Shown: positions 9,394 to 19,245 of the stretch, piece after piece | Numbering within the stretch: the stretch's first letter is position 1 | Layout: each line of letters opens with the position of its first letter | Assembly (NCBI GenBank): GCA_037447655.1 | Contig: JBBHKE010001544.1 | Location: 216,104-255,857 of the forward strand | Length of the DNA: 39,754 bases | Origin: Zygnema cylindricum | Taxonomy: Eukaryota; Streptophyta; Zygnematophyceae; Zygnematales; Zygnemataceae | Reading direction: 5' to 3' | The notes under the pieces: generated by a model | Database searches by the model: none | What the model was told of the DNA's origin: nothing | The model's input: only the letters and a program-made list of their open reading frames with translations | Position numbers and translations under genes: made by a program

Positions 9394-11807
9394 CTTTAGT
9401 ACTTTTTGAATAGCCAAATTTTGCCATTTTTCAAGCTTTTTATAGGAAAGTGATGTCGGCCTGAAAACAAAAACGATAAAAAGAACTGGATCATAAAATC
9501 TGTCAAGGATCTAACATAGTACAAATGTGCATTTAAAAATTATACTAATAGTGTTTTCTGTGAAATTAAACTTTGTGATTGTTCTATTAAAATATATAGG
9601 TTAACTTCAAAATGGAATTATGAAAATACACATTGAAATCTAACTATGAAATTAAGCCATAAAAGTAAACTGTAAAACTGCAACATAGAGCATGTGTTCT
9701 GTGTCGTATTAATGTGTTAAAGAAATAGGGCAACACTATCCATGGAACCAAAGCCAAAAATCTGTAACTTTTTGCCATCAATGAAACAAACAGAGTCTTG
9801 TGAACCTTTTTCTATTAAAAAGACTGACCTCATTTGAATACTCATGTCGGATGCAAGAAAAAAATGTTTTATATTTAGTTTTCGCATGTAATGTTTAACT
9901 GTAGAAATGAATCCTCGAGCACAAGCATGAAACTGTATTTCTTTGATTCCCTTTATAAACATTTTTTCAAATCTCCAATGTGCCGCAATGTAACTATTGT
10001 CCATTTTTGTTTTTAGAATCGTCGCTTGTTTCCTCAACTTTTCACTATACAACAACAAACTAGTAGCCACCTGAAGAGAGAGGGAGAGGGAGAGGGAGAT
10101 AGATGGAGAGGGCGCATGGAGAGAGAGAGGAAGAAAAACATGTTTGGAAATACAAAAAATACGTTTTAGGCTATGCAATAAAAATACGGATATAAAGCGA
10201 AAGGAGAATGATTTGGAAATAAATAATATACACTTAAAGCTAAGCCGAAAAAAAAAACAGAAATAAAGTCACGTTTGAAACTCTATTATATGAAACTGTT
10301 ACAAACAAAGCCATAAAGCACAGAAAGCAAGAGAGACGTTTGGGATGAATCCCGACACCATTTTCTAGCAAAATCTATCCTTTTTGATGTTGGAAAAGAA
10401 CCTCAAAAAATAAAGGAAAAAAACATAAATTTGACGCCATTAGATATGAACTCACTTCATCATTTTTTGTCGTACATGGCAATACAACATATTTTGTGAC
10501 GACGAGAACGTCATATTGTGAAGCAAAAATTGCTCCTTGCATCGCGAGATTTTCTATCTCCAAATTGCTTTTGGTACAAGTCATACAAAAAAATGGGAGC
10601 TCACTGAATCCCTCCGTATCTAAAATATTGACCAATCCGTTTGAGAGTTGGGGTTTCGATGGTCGTCTAAGGGAGGAAAGCGCTGACTTCATATTTTAAA
10701 GTTCCATACATTAAGATATTACAATAGAGAACCATGAAACTCGTCAAAGTCATACTAACAAAGTTAGTAAATGTTAACAAGAAGATGGCACAACGCTTGA
10801 TGAATGATACAACTTTTAATAAAAAGGTAAACATTGCAAGGGATTTCACTCCAATATAGCAACAAAAAATGATTGTAGAGTTGAAAAAAAAACTAAGGAG
10901 TTATATTAGATTAAGATGGCACGAATGTTTCAAGAAATGACAACATCGGACGCTTTGAGGGAGTTAATAATATTGACAACGGTGAGGACAAAAAAATGGT
11001 AAAAGCCATTGATATTGGTTACAAAAGCCAAAACTACATCAAAATTCAGTCCAAAGAACCAAGTTAAATGACCAATTGACTAAAATGGGCAAATAGAGAT
11101 GACGATGATGTAAGGAAGATGAAGAAAACAATAAGAAAAGAAAGGAAAAATAATGAAGGAGACCTTGATGATGTCACAGAGAGAAAGCATTAGAGTTAAG
11201 GTTATACCTGCTTCTCAATAAAGAAGTGTAATAAAAAACCGTATCATATATGATAACGTCAAAATGATGGCAACTATATCGATGACTACAATAACACTTG
11301 TGGGCAATTGGATATAACTTATCCATTGCCTTTGCTGTAAGAAGAATGTGACAAAGACAATGGACAAAATATAAACAAGAGTGACATTAATCAAAAACAT
11401 TGGTAATTCGAGACCATTTTGGTCATGTTTGGTTTACCTCTGTGAAAACTTATGAGCAAACAAAGACAAAAGTTATGGACAACTTACTGGATGACAGATG
11501 CCAGTTTCTTTTAGCAAATAATATGTTGAAACTGTGATGTTGCCGATCCGTTTTGGTAGGATGTGATCAAAAAAATACTTTTGAGTGACCCATTTCACAA
11601 AATTTCCAATCAGTTTGGGATCGAGGTAAGTGCAAAATGGGAGGCAATATTTAGAATTGCTTCCAATTGCATTCCACCCTACATTAGGAAGAATCAGTAT
11701 CCTGCCAGTCCCATTGGCAATCTCCATCACATCCACAAAATGCTTTATCGACTTCGACAATTGTTCCGTAAACCTCCCCACGGCGATAAATTTCCCGTAC
11801 TCGTCGC
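9394..11807 (-). CDS. partial multi-exon gene, putative O-fucosyltransferase-like glycosyltransferase
   Basis: Five exons can be predicted on the minus strand: A 11807-11488, B 11329-11208, C 10666-10456, D 10070-9829 and E 9460-9394. Donors read GTAAGT, GTATAA, GTGAGT, GTCAGT and GTGAGT; the acceptors of A, D and E are pyrimidine-rich CAG sites. Exon phases fit throughout (A ends in phase 0, B in 2, C in 0, D in 2), and each exon is open in the required frame. Exon A carries NGTGRILILPNVGW and WVTQKYFF. Exon C carries LPFFCMTCTKSNLE. Exon D carries IAAHWRFEKMF and HFFLASDM. Exon E carries KLEKWQNLAIQK. In GT-B O-fucosyltransferases a GR-L-LP strand, an H-x-R motif and an (A)(T/S)D motif line the GDP-fucose site, and that basis gives the call. 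The 5' and 3' exons were not found, so the gene may be incomplete. Exon B is the least certain. Confidence 0.5.
10071..10132 (-). repeat. (CCCTCT)n microsatellite forming the splice polypyrimidine tract
   Basis: On the minus strand this is CTCTCCATCTATCTCCCTCT and similar units ending CTCTCTCTTCAG, directly before exon D. It is the same hexamer that forms the arrays at 5636, 13930, 26495 and 39713. Here it supplies the pyrimidine tract of a predicted 3' splice site. Confidence 0.7.
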
Positions 11808-11892
11808 CTGTGGAAAAAATATGTCGTTAACCAATGTCCACTAGTAAAGTGCAATGTTTGAATTTGTATATACATAGATATAAATTCAGTGG

Positions 11893-11940
11893 GATATATA
11901 TATATATATATACATATATATATGTATATATAATATATAA
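11893..11940. repeat. (TA)n microsatellite
   Basis: Alternating TATATA with CATATATG interruptions, in the intron or upstream region preceding exon A. Confidence 0.85.
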
Positions 11941-12600
11941 ATTCAATGTTCAATAGCCAGGCTTAATGTTCACTACTTAATGTTTAACATTTAACGTTTG
12001 TCGGTCAAGGTTTAATGCTTAATATTTAGTGTTTAATGTTTAATGCTCAATTTTTAATGTTCAATGCTGAATTTCTAAATTTCAATGTCCTATGTTGAAT
12101 TTTCAACGCTAAATTTTCAGCGTTCAATTCTCAATGTATATTCTTTAATCTTTGTTCAATGCTTAACGTTCGACCTTTTATTGTTAACGTTCCATGTTTA
12201 ATATTCAATGCTGAATGCTGATGATTAATGTTCAATTTTGGATGTTTAATTAATGTTCAGTGTTCAATGTTCAATGTATAATGTTCGACAATTAATGTCC
12301 AATGTTTAATATTAAATGTTCAATGCCTAATGTCCAATGATTAATGATTAATGGTCAATGTTTATATTTTCATGTTTTGTTTCTCCAATTTACCATACCC
12401 AATGTCAAATGTCTTGTGACCATTGTCTAAATCTAATCTTATATGTGATCCAATATCCAGAATAGTACTTCCAATTTCTTATATCAAATGTCGAATTTGA
12501 TATCCAAAGGATCAACATCAGATTTCAATGTCAGACGTTTAATGCCAAACATATAGTGTCCAATGTCCAACGTCCCATGTCTAAATTTTTACAATATTCA
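11941..12600 (+). repeat. heptamer minisatellite (TTCAATG)n, degenerate
   Basis: Long run of TTCAATG/TTTAATG heptamers, most regular at 11941-12370, then diverging into TCCAATGTC-type units to about 12570. It belongs to the same YCAATGT family as 3600-3850 and 13260-13790. It lies upstream of the glycosyltransferase-like gene, where any earlier exons would be sought; none was seen. Confidence 0.85.
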
Positions 12601-12784
12601 ATCTCGAAAATATATGATATTACCGGAATATCCATAAAAATGAATGTAGTTATTAAGAGGAATGTTCAATAACCATCACGGGTAAATGTCAGATGACAAG
12701 AAACTATGACTCGTTGTGTATAAATGACCAGAAGTTAGGGCACAATAGGTGGGAGGGTGTTCACATGTCGAAATGACATTAGAA

Positions 12785-12835
12785 AAACCCTAAAAAACCC
12801 TAAAAAACCCTAGAAAACCCTAAACAACCATAAAA
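12785..12835. repeat. telomere-like AAACCCTA decamer repeat
   Basis: About four 10-bp units of AAACCCTAAA with small variants. The CCCTAAA core recalls the plant telomere repeat, but the period is 10 rather than 7, so it is at most a degenerate interstitial relic. Confidence 0.5.
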
Positions 12836-12837
12836 AA

Positions 12838-13000
12838 GCCTATCTCAGCTCCTACAGTGGTTCCAAGCCGGCAAAACGCCGTTAGATCAACTTTGGAATT
12901 TCCGAGCAAAAACAGTCGCCTCCCGTGATATCTTTGCTAAACTTTAATACCCTTTTGTGGCTCAAGCAGAATGAGTCGCTACTGCATTCTCCTTAAATAT
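12838..13000 (+). pseudogene. short coding-like fragment X, copy 2 (GKTPL..NFRA)
   Basis: The plus frame gives a QWFQAGKTPLDQLWNFRAKT segment followed by ASRDIFAKL and stops. It is homologous to 2889-3075 on the minus strand, including the shared DNA stretch around CTCAAGCA and CATTCTCC. The 12971-13201 ORF that follows has no recognised domain. The function of X is unknown. Confidence 0.35.
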
Positions 13001-13259
13001 CGCAAGTTTCACACACTGATATCCTTTCCTTTTGATCAGTCAAAATCGTCTGAACTTTCTAAGAAAGTCTTGTACGCTTACGTGGTGACACGTAGCCACA
13101 AAGTGTGGGTACAATACTTCGTAATGTCGTGGTCACATTACAGTCAATTGCTCAAATCGAACGAAAATCCATCGTTGCTTGTTAAAACCAAAAGAAACTA
13201 ATGTGGAATCATGAGTAGCAGTTCCTTATTATGTGTATAACTGCAACATCCTACATCCT

Positions 13260-13790
13260 ATGCTCAAAACTCATATCCAATGTGGACTGTCCAATGTCCA
13301 GTCAACAAAAGCTAATGTTCAATGTCCAATAACTAATGTCTTATGTCGAATGCAATTTCTTATACCCCAGAGTTTTGTATACAACACTAATAACCGATAG
13401 CCAATGCCTAGGCTTTGATATTCATGAACCGTGACCAACCGGCACCGGCAAATGATAAAAGCCCGATGTCCAATGTCCAATGTCCAATGTATAATGTCTA
13501 ATGTCCAGTGTCCAATGTCCATTTTCCAATGTTCAATGTCCATTTTCCAATGTCCAATGTCCAATGTTCAATGTCCAATGTTTAATATCCAATGTCCAAT
13601 GTCCAATGTCTAATGTCCAATGTCCAGTGTTCAATGTTCATTATCCAATGTCCAAATTCCAATGTCCACTGTACTATGTTTAACGCCCTATGTCAAATGT
13701 CAAATTTTTAATCTCCAGTGCGCAATGTTAAATGTCCAAATGTCCAATGTCTAAAATGTACAAATTCCAATGTCCAATGTGTTTGATGTC
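13260..13790 (+). repeat. heptamer minisatellite (CCAATGT)n
   Basis: Highly regular CCAATGT units at 13467-13640, more diverged outside. Because 3 x 7 = 21, the array is open in several frames and yields a spurious Met-Ser-Asn-Val-Gln-Cys-Pro repeat. No coding call is made. Confidence 0.92.
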
Positions 13791-13929
13791 CGTTATTTCA
13801 TGTGCACAACTCATTTGAGTCAATGTCCAATAATTTCTCAAAATCAATGTAAAATGTATTCGCTGTTTATGTTCCATTGTCCATTGCAAAATGATCGGCA
13901 TCCAATGTCGCCATCACGAGATATTACCA

Positions 13930-14335
13930 ACATTCCCCTCTTCCCCCCTCGCCGCCTCCTTCATTTGTGTATCTCTCCTCCTCACTCCTCCCTCCTTCCC
14001 CACTTAGTGCGGCCATTTTTTTCCTTCACATCCCATATTTGATCCTTGGCTTCGCATTTCCAAATTTCATTGACGTCCCCTCTCCCCTTCCCTCTCTTTC
14101 TCCTTCTCCCCTCCCTCTCCCTCTCACCCCTCCCATCTCCGCCTCCCACTTCCTCTCCATCTCCGTCTCCTTCTCCCCTCCCTCTCCCTCTCCCTCTCCC
14201 TCTCCCTCTCCCTTCAGCTCTCCCGCTCCCTCTCCCTCTCTCTCCCTCTTCGTCTCCCTCTCCTTGTACCCCTCCACACCCCTTTCCTCTCCCCCTCCCT
14301 CTTTCTCTCCCTCTCCCTCTTCTCCTCCCTAGAGT
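13930..14335 (-). repeat. (CCCTCT)n pyrimidine array
   Basis: About 400 bp of CT-rich DNA, with regular CCCTCT hexamers at 14168-14215 and imperfect units around them. It is the complement of the GGGAGA arrays at 5636 and 26495. The Pro/Ser/Leu and Arg/Glu/Gly frames are artefacts. Confidence 0.9.
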
Positions 14336-14339
14336 CATA

Positions 14340-14829
14340 CCTGGAAGAAAACTGTCGCTATGCGATCCTCCCTCCTCCCCCTCTCGGCAGTAGTACTTAT
14401 CCCTTACCTCCACCCCTACTCTCTTCCACCCTCCACATTCCTCCTTGCAGTGTCCTACGTGGCAGAAAAGGACAAAACATAGCACGTAGCAGAAAATGAC
14501 AAGATCTGCCATGTGGCAAAATCTGATTCGACGGATTAGCGGTGGCTGTAGATGGGCCAGCCAAAGAATGAGGTGGGGAAGTTTTTTTTTTTTTATTTTT
14601 GTGAAGGAAAGAGATCGTGCTACAGTACCACGCGGGCACCTCGGATTTTAAGGGTTAGATGTTAAGGGTTTTTTGAATGGTTGTGTTTTTTTTTATATAA
14701 AAAAAAAAGAAACGAGAAAAAAACCCTAAACATGTTTATGCACACGACGTCCGCGCGGCGCGGCGCGTCGTAAAACGAAATGAATGTGGGACGTTGCCCC
14801 GCATGTCCCACACGTTGTCCGTAGCGCGA
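14340..14829. other. non-coding stretch with a GC-rich island
   Basis: No recognised gene. The 14397-14639 minus ORF lacks any known motif. At 14748-14772 there is a GC-rich block (CGCGCGGCGCGGCGCG) framed by ACGACG and CGTCGT. Confidence 0.5.
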
Positions 14830-15034
14830 AAATTGCAAAGGTTTAGTAAAGTACAGTACGTGTCGGGGTCCCTATTAACGAAAAGTACGGCTTTGGAGCA
14901 AGTGGCTCAAAATAGCCGCGGGCGTCTTTGTCGTAAATTGCAAAGGTTTAGTAAAGTACAGTGTCGGGGTCCCTATTAAAAAAAGTACGGCTTTGGAGCA
15001 AGTGGCTCAAAATAGCCGCGGGCGTCTTTGTCGT
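14830..15034. repeat. tandem duplication, 105/100-bp units
   Basis: Two copies starting AAATTGCAAAGG at 14830 and 14935 and ending GGGCGTCTTTGTCGT. They differ mainly by a short deletion after GTACAGT and one or two bases near CTATTAA. Near-identity points to a recent duplication. Confidence 0.9.
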
Positions 15035-15062
15035 CTTTCAAACCATTTAACTTGAAAACCAC

Positions 15063-15663
15063 TTCTCCACTTAGGCCACTTCTCCATCAGGTGCCGACAA
15101 TAATCGTACGGATACATTTACTGGAAGTAATATTTTGTTCACTTCTCGATGAGGTCGTGTCAGCAAAGAATCTATCGCGTACGTGCTTTCTTCCGATTGG
15201 ATGCACGTAGATTCCTGTTCTGACGGCGAGCATTTCAAAGATTCAAAAGCACAATATCTGAATTCGTATCCGTACATCTAGTCGCAAAAAAAAATTACGT
15301 GAATGTACAATTTGTACGTTCGTGTTTTGTCCTTTTTGTGGTTGTTTTTTCGTTCGTGTCATCGTGGCGCCGCAAATTTCGGAAGTCAACGGATGGTGGA
15401 GGAGGCGTCACTGCACATTCTTCGACAAAGATTTTCTCGTGGCTTTCCTTGGGATTTGATTCCCACCTGTCCGACCGAAGGCGCGTGGCGAATGCCACAT
15501 GTAGGGTTCCTATCCTGAATCGCACGTGACCATTCCACGCGATAAGTTTTACACGTCCAGTGTCTAGCTAGTCTCAAGGAGGAGACTAGCTAGACAACCG
15601 TCTGCTTCGAAAACACATAATCGAACGGTCGACGTTGTCGCCCAAAAGTTTGGAGAATCTTGA
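15063..15663 (+). repeat. left arm of a large imperfect inverted repeat
   Basis: Runs from the CACTTCTCCATCAGGTGCCG region to TTTGGAGAATCTTGA. It matches the reverse complement of 16534-17277 along its length: the GTACAATTTGTACGTTC core, CTGTCCGA-GGCGCGTGGC-AATG, a hairpin at the same place, and TCCATC-GGTG-CGACA near the outer end. No transposase is present. It is probably a DNA-transposon-derived sequence in head-to-head arrangement. Confidence 0.75.
15561..15596. other. perfect 15-bp stem hairpin
   Basis: TGTCTAGCTAGTCTC, then AAGGAG, then the exact reverse complement. The corresponding site in the opposite arm (about 16627-16652) is also a hairpin but with another stem sequence, TGACTCTCCTC/GAGGAGAGTCA. 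Confidence 0.9.
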
Positions 15664-15676
15664 GTAATCATGTTTT

Positions 15677-16395
15677 AGGGTGGAATTCCATTAGGCGTCT
15701 TAGTAATGTACGGAATATTTTACTGAAAGGCGTGCCTTTCATTAGGTCGCGACATTAAACCACTATTTATTTGCGTGGCTCATTCTGGTTGTAACACGTA
15801 GGTTAATATTAGATGCATAAAATCTTGAAAGAATCTTAAAATGCAAAGTCTGAACGAAATATCTGTACGAGCGGAGGTAATATCTGTACCCGCGGAGGAA
15901 ATAGCTGTACCGTCGGAGGTAATTAATGACTCGTACATATGGCATTAGATGCACTACCCAAAATTTCAAAACGCAACGACAAAAAGGCGGCGGCAAACTT
16001 TAATGGTGGGAGCCTGACGGGCTAATTTCGGCAGATTCGCAGCCACCCTGGCGGGACGAACGTGGCCCTTGCGACAGGTACGCACATATGCGCGCGCTCC
16101 TCGTGGATTTCTTTTACCTTTTCCACGCGACCTATTTTTACAAGTTCTATATTCGAGAACTGTCCTCCCTGTGCACGGTCTTAACAAACTGTAGGGTTGT
16201 AAGGTAGGTGACGTGGCGTCTCGGATATAAAGTATAATAGAATCCGACGGTCCGAAATTACGCCTACAACATTGGACATTTTTCTGTAATGATGTTTTCC
16301 TTGGAAAAATAAAAAACCTGTACGAACCTTTTACAACGAAACGGTACAACCGTCAGTAAAAAACCCTACTTTTTCGCTAATGGAAGTCCACTCTT
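15677..16395 (+). mobile_element. TIR-type nonautonomous DNA element, copy A
   Basis: Begins AGGGTGGAATTCCATTAG. It ends with CTAATGGAAGTCCACTCTT, the inverse of that terminus. The interior has GTACGAGCGGAGGTAAT-type triple repeats, then ACTCGTACAT and CTACCCAAAATTTCAAAACG blocks, and a tail AATTACGCCTACAAC. The same order recurs at 28736-28974 plus 36434-36922, and partly at 27340-28126 and 36926-37960. No transposase ORF is seen. Confidence 0.65.
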
Positions 16396-16533
16396 ATAAG
16401 GGTGAACCTCCATCAGGCGAAAAGTGAGGTTCATTACTGGAAAAAGTACATTTCCGTACGTGTCCAGCTCATTTTCGTACATGGCCGTACTGTTTTTTTT
16501 TTTTATTTTTAAACATCATTACTGTCGGCGCGT

Positions 16534-17277
16534 CAAGATTCTCCAAACTTCTGGGAGACAACGTCGACCGTCCGATTACGTTTTTTCGAAGCAAGAAGTC
16601 ACGTCGTCCAGCGATTAATGACTCTCCTCAGGGAGGAGAGTCATCAATCACCGGACCTGTAAAACGTTTACGCGTGGAAAGGTGACGTACGAGCCGCGCG
16701 CCATCGGACATTTGCCACGCGCCTTCGGACAGGCACGAATCAGATCCGACGAAAACCAGCACAAAAAGTTTGTTGAAGAATGTGTCGTGACGCCTCCACC
16801 ACCATCCACCGTCATTCGGAATTTGTTGCGCCTGGATTGTAGAGATTGTAGAAAGAACGTAGAAATTGTACACCGTTAGTACAACGACAAAACAGGTACG
16901 TAGAAATTGTACACCGTTAGTACAACGACAAAACAGGCACGTAGAAATTGTACACCGTTAGTACAACGACAAAACAGGAAAGTAGAAATTGTACACCGTT
17001 AGTACAACGACAAAACAGGAACGTACAAATTGTACATTCCCGTAATTTTATTTTGCGGCTGGCTATACGGATACGACTTTAGATATTTCGCTTTTGGAAT
17101 CTTTGACGAATCTCGCTGTAGAACAGGGAATCTACGTGCATCCAATCAAAAGAAAGCACACACGCAATAGATTCTTTGCTGACACAACCTGATGGAGAAG
17201 TGGCCTAAATATTTCTCCCAGTAATCGTATCCGTAAGATTACTGTCGGCGCCTGATGGAGAAATGGCCTAAGGAAAA
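16534..17277 (-). repeat. right arm of the large inverted repeat
   Basis: Inverted partner of 15063-15663. It begins TCAAGATTCTCCAAACTT and ends CTGATGGAGAAATGGCCTAA. It carries an extra 41-bp tandem array not present in the left arm. A shorter inverted pair (about 16413-16508 with 17281-17364, sharing AAAGTGAGGTTCATTA) partly encloses this arm, giving a nested palindromic layout. Confidence 0.75.
16857..17035. repeat. 41-bp tandem repeat, four copies plus a partial
   Basis: Units start ACGTAGAAATTG at 16857, 16898 and 16939, with variant AAGTAG at 16980 and a partial ACGTACAAATTG at 17021. They are nearly identical, indicating recent expansion inside one arm of the inverted repeat only. Confidence 0.92.
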
Positions 17278-17502
17278 AAAAAAGTACCGCCATGTACAAA
17301 AATGAGCTGCACTTGTACAAAAATGTAATTTTTCCAATAATGAACCTCACTTTTCGCCAATCACTATCGTCGAAATTATTGTACTGTCGAAATTTGAAAG
17401 AATCCAGAATCGGATCCGCATGCCTGTCAGGATCTCGTTCAGTAAATAGGGTGGCTAATCAAACAAAAAAATGGGTGACGAACTAACGATGTCTCTAGGA
17501 AC

Positions 17503-17807
17503 CATAGTTCAAAAGTAGGCGTTTTTAAGGCAGGCCTTTGGTCGGCGCCTTTATCGTAAGTTGTGTTATGGGCTTTTCATGTGTTCTTCTTAGATGGCTA
17601 CTTTGATCAGCGACCGTCTGATCGTCCGAATCTCATGGTGTAAATATATTTTTTTGGTCCGAATGCTTTAATTGGTCCAATTTTGGTCCGGATGTTTTAA
17701 TTGCTCCGAATAGGTCCGAATACAATATGGGTCTTAAGGTCAAATTGTATGTTTTGCATACATTAGGCATATTGTATGGGCCTACTTTCACCTATTTTTG
17801 AACTATG
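17503..17807 (+). mobile_element. MITE with CATAGTTCAAAA TIRs, copy 1
   Basis: Left terminus CATAGTTCAAAAGTAGG; right terminus, inverted, CATAGTTCAAAAATAGG, a 17-bp TIR with one mismatch. The interior has TTGGTCCGAATG/TTAATTGGTCC repeats. A second copy lies inverted at 25713-26015, and a truncated one starts near 37185. Non-coding. Confidence 0.75.
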
Positions 17808-18222
17808 CTAGGAGCCAAAGTTGTTCACTCTGTACCGTACGGATTTAGACTTTTTTTACTATCTTTACGTAGTATTCCTCGATTTTATACGTTTCGTAAT
17901 TTACGCATAGTTTTCGCTGTACAATATACAGATATGTACATAAACAGTTCACTTAACCCTAAAATTCTGAAATAAAACCGTAAAATGTACGAAAAATATA
18001 AAAGAACGGGCAAAAATTTACGGTAAATGTACCTGAAAAATCATAAAAGTAGAGAAAATGTATGAAAATTGAATTGAAAAATACGCGACTGAACGGAAGA
18101 AACAAGAACGTACCCTAAAAACCCTTAAACCCCCTTAAATAACCTTAAAATGTACGAAATTACACGGACATTGTACGTAAATGTACGAAATACTTAATGC
18201 AGTATAACTAATATATACGAGA
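17808..18222. other. AT-rich non-coding flank of the minus-strand retrotransposon
   Basis: Contains dispersed GTACGAAA and CCTTAAA-type words and no supportable ORF. The bases CGAGA at 18218-18222 are the left target-site duplication of the element that follows. Confidence 0.6.
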
Positions 18223-19228
18223 TGCAATTCTGTGTCCTCCATTGAACTACATAATTCAGAAAGCCTCTAGATTGCTTTTAACTAACCAACTTCAAGCCAG
18301 AATCAATGCTGCCCAAGAGGGCAAACTTACTGTCTAACTGCACCCCTGTGCAGCATGGACTCCCCAAAGTCCGTAGCAAAAAGAATCACTGAAAACAGCA
18401 AACCAGCCGATAAGTTATGATCCAGCAAAAATGCCAATCTTATACAAAGCTCTCTAAGAGAGAGGTGGCTACCTACCCAATTTTCCTAAGTCCTAAACCC
18501 CTCTCACAACCCCTATCTACTGAAGTACGAACCAATCACACGACTGTAAATTACAAAAAGGCACTACGACAGATGTATTTTCTGTACATCCATTGTACTG
18601 CTTGGCCATTCAGTGGGCGCTGGTCTCCATATGATTCCTCCTTATGCTCCTAAGGATTTTCGCGTTCCAATGTTATCCAGCCACGTGGCGCCTAGTCATG
18701 CCACGCCTAAAAACCGCCAAAATGGTCATTCCGAGATCTCAACGTTAGTACGGGCCGTAGGATCCACATCGGTTTTTCATGTCAGCCGTTGAAACAAATG
18801 TCTGATTCATTTGTTTCGTGCAAGACGTGTGCAATTATGTTTTACATGAGTTTTATGTTCGTTATCCCCAATTCCGTTAATCTGACTAGTTTTGTAAAAC
18901 CATCCTTAAATAAATACCAAACCCTATGTAATGTAATGAACTCCTGCGACAGACCGGTTAGAGCTAACGGCTACGCCACGCTTTTCGAGTCGAAGGTTCG
19001 AGTCCTACCGGACTCAACCTTTTGTTGAGAGTGACATATGTAACTCTTTAGTCCTCCCGGTTGAACTAAGGTAGCCATGGCTCAACCACCCTCTCTATCC
19101 TTCAGTGACTACAACAAGCATGGTGGCTAGAGAGAGGAGGTGGTGGCAGGTTGTTTGCCCTTTTCTTTTCCTTTTATACTAATCTATTTAGACCTAGAAA
19201 ACACTCTATAAATTTAGTAATTTCAACA
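18223..19228 (-). repeat. 3' LTR of family 2 element
   Basis: 1006 bp, with TG...CA ends in either orientation. It aligns throughout with 24587-25590 and with the solo LTR at 22596-23602. It contains a G-box CACGTG at 18682-18687 and a tRNA-like box B GGTTCGAGTCC at 18995-19005 on the strand opposite to the element. Confidence 0.92.
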
Positions 19229-19245
19229 CTCCCCTTATTTTCTAG
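19229..19245 (-). promoter_or_regulatory. polypurine tract of family 2 element
   Basis: On the minus strand the sequence is CTAGAAAATAAGGGGAG, immediately before the 3' LTR. The identical tract occurs at 34677-34693 in the other element, where its CTAG overlaps the pol stop codon. Confidence 0.85.

Noticed and set aside
11041-11160. Possible additional minus-strand exon between exons B and C, with a TTTTAG acceptor and an open frame
   Set aside because: No good donor follows, it would break the phase match between exons B and C, and the composition is plain AT-rich intron.
12785-12835. Interstitial telomere array
   Set aside because: The period is 10 bp and units are few; it does not match (CCCTAAA)n well enough for a telomere call.
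13431-13683. ORFs encoding a repeating SNVQCPM peptide
   Set aside because: A 7-bp satellite without stops gives open frames automatically; there is no start context, splice signal or non-repeat sequence to support a protein.
13967-14512. Pro/Ser-rich and Arg/Glu/Gly-rich ORFs
   Set aside because: Shadow frames of the CCCTCT array.
14397-14639. Minus-strand 80-codon ORF
   Set aside because: No recognisable domain, next to a pyrimidine array, and no splice or start evidence.
18945-19016. A true tRNA gene in the family 2 LTR
   Set aside because: Box B and a D-arm-like part are present, but there is no consistent acceptor stem or anticodon arm, and the three LTR copies differ at key positions. 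Kept only as a tRNA-like remnant.
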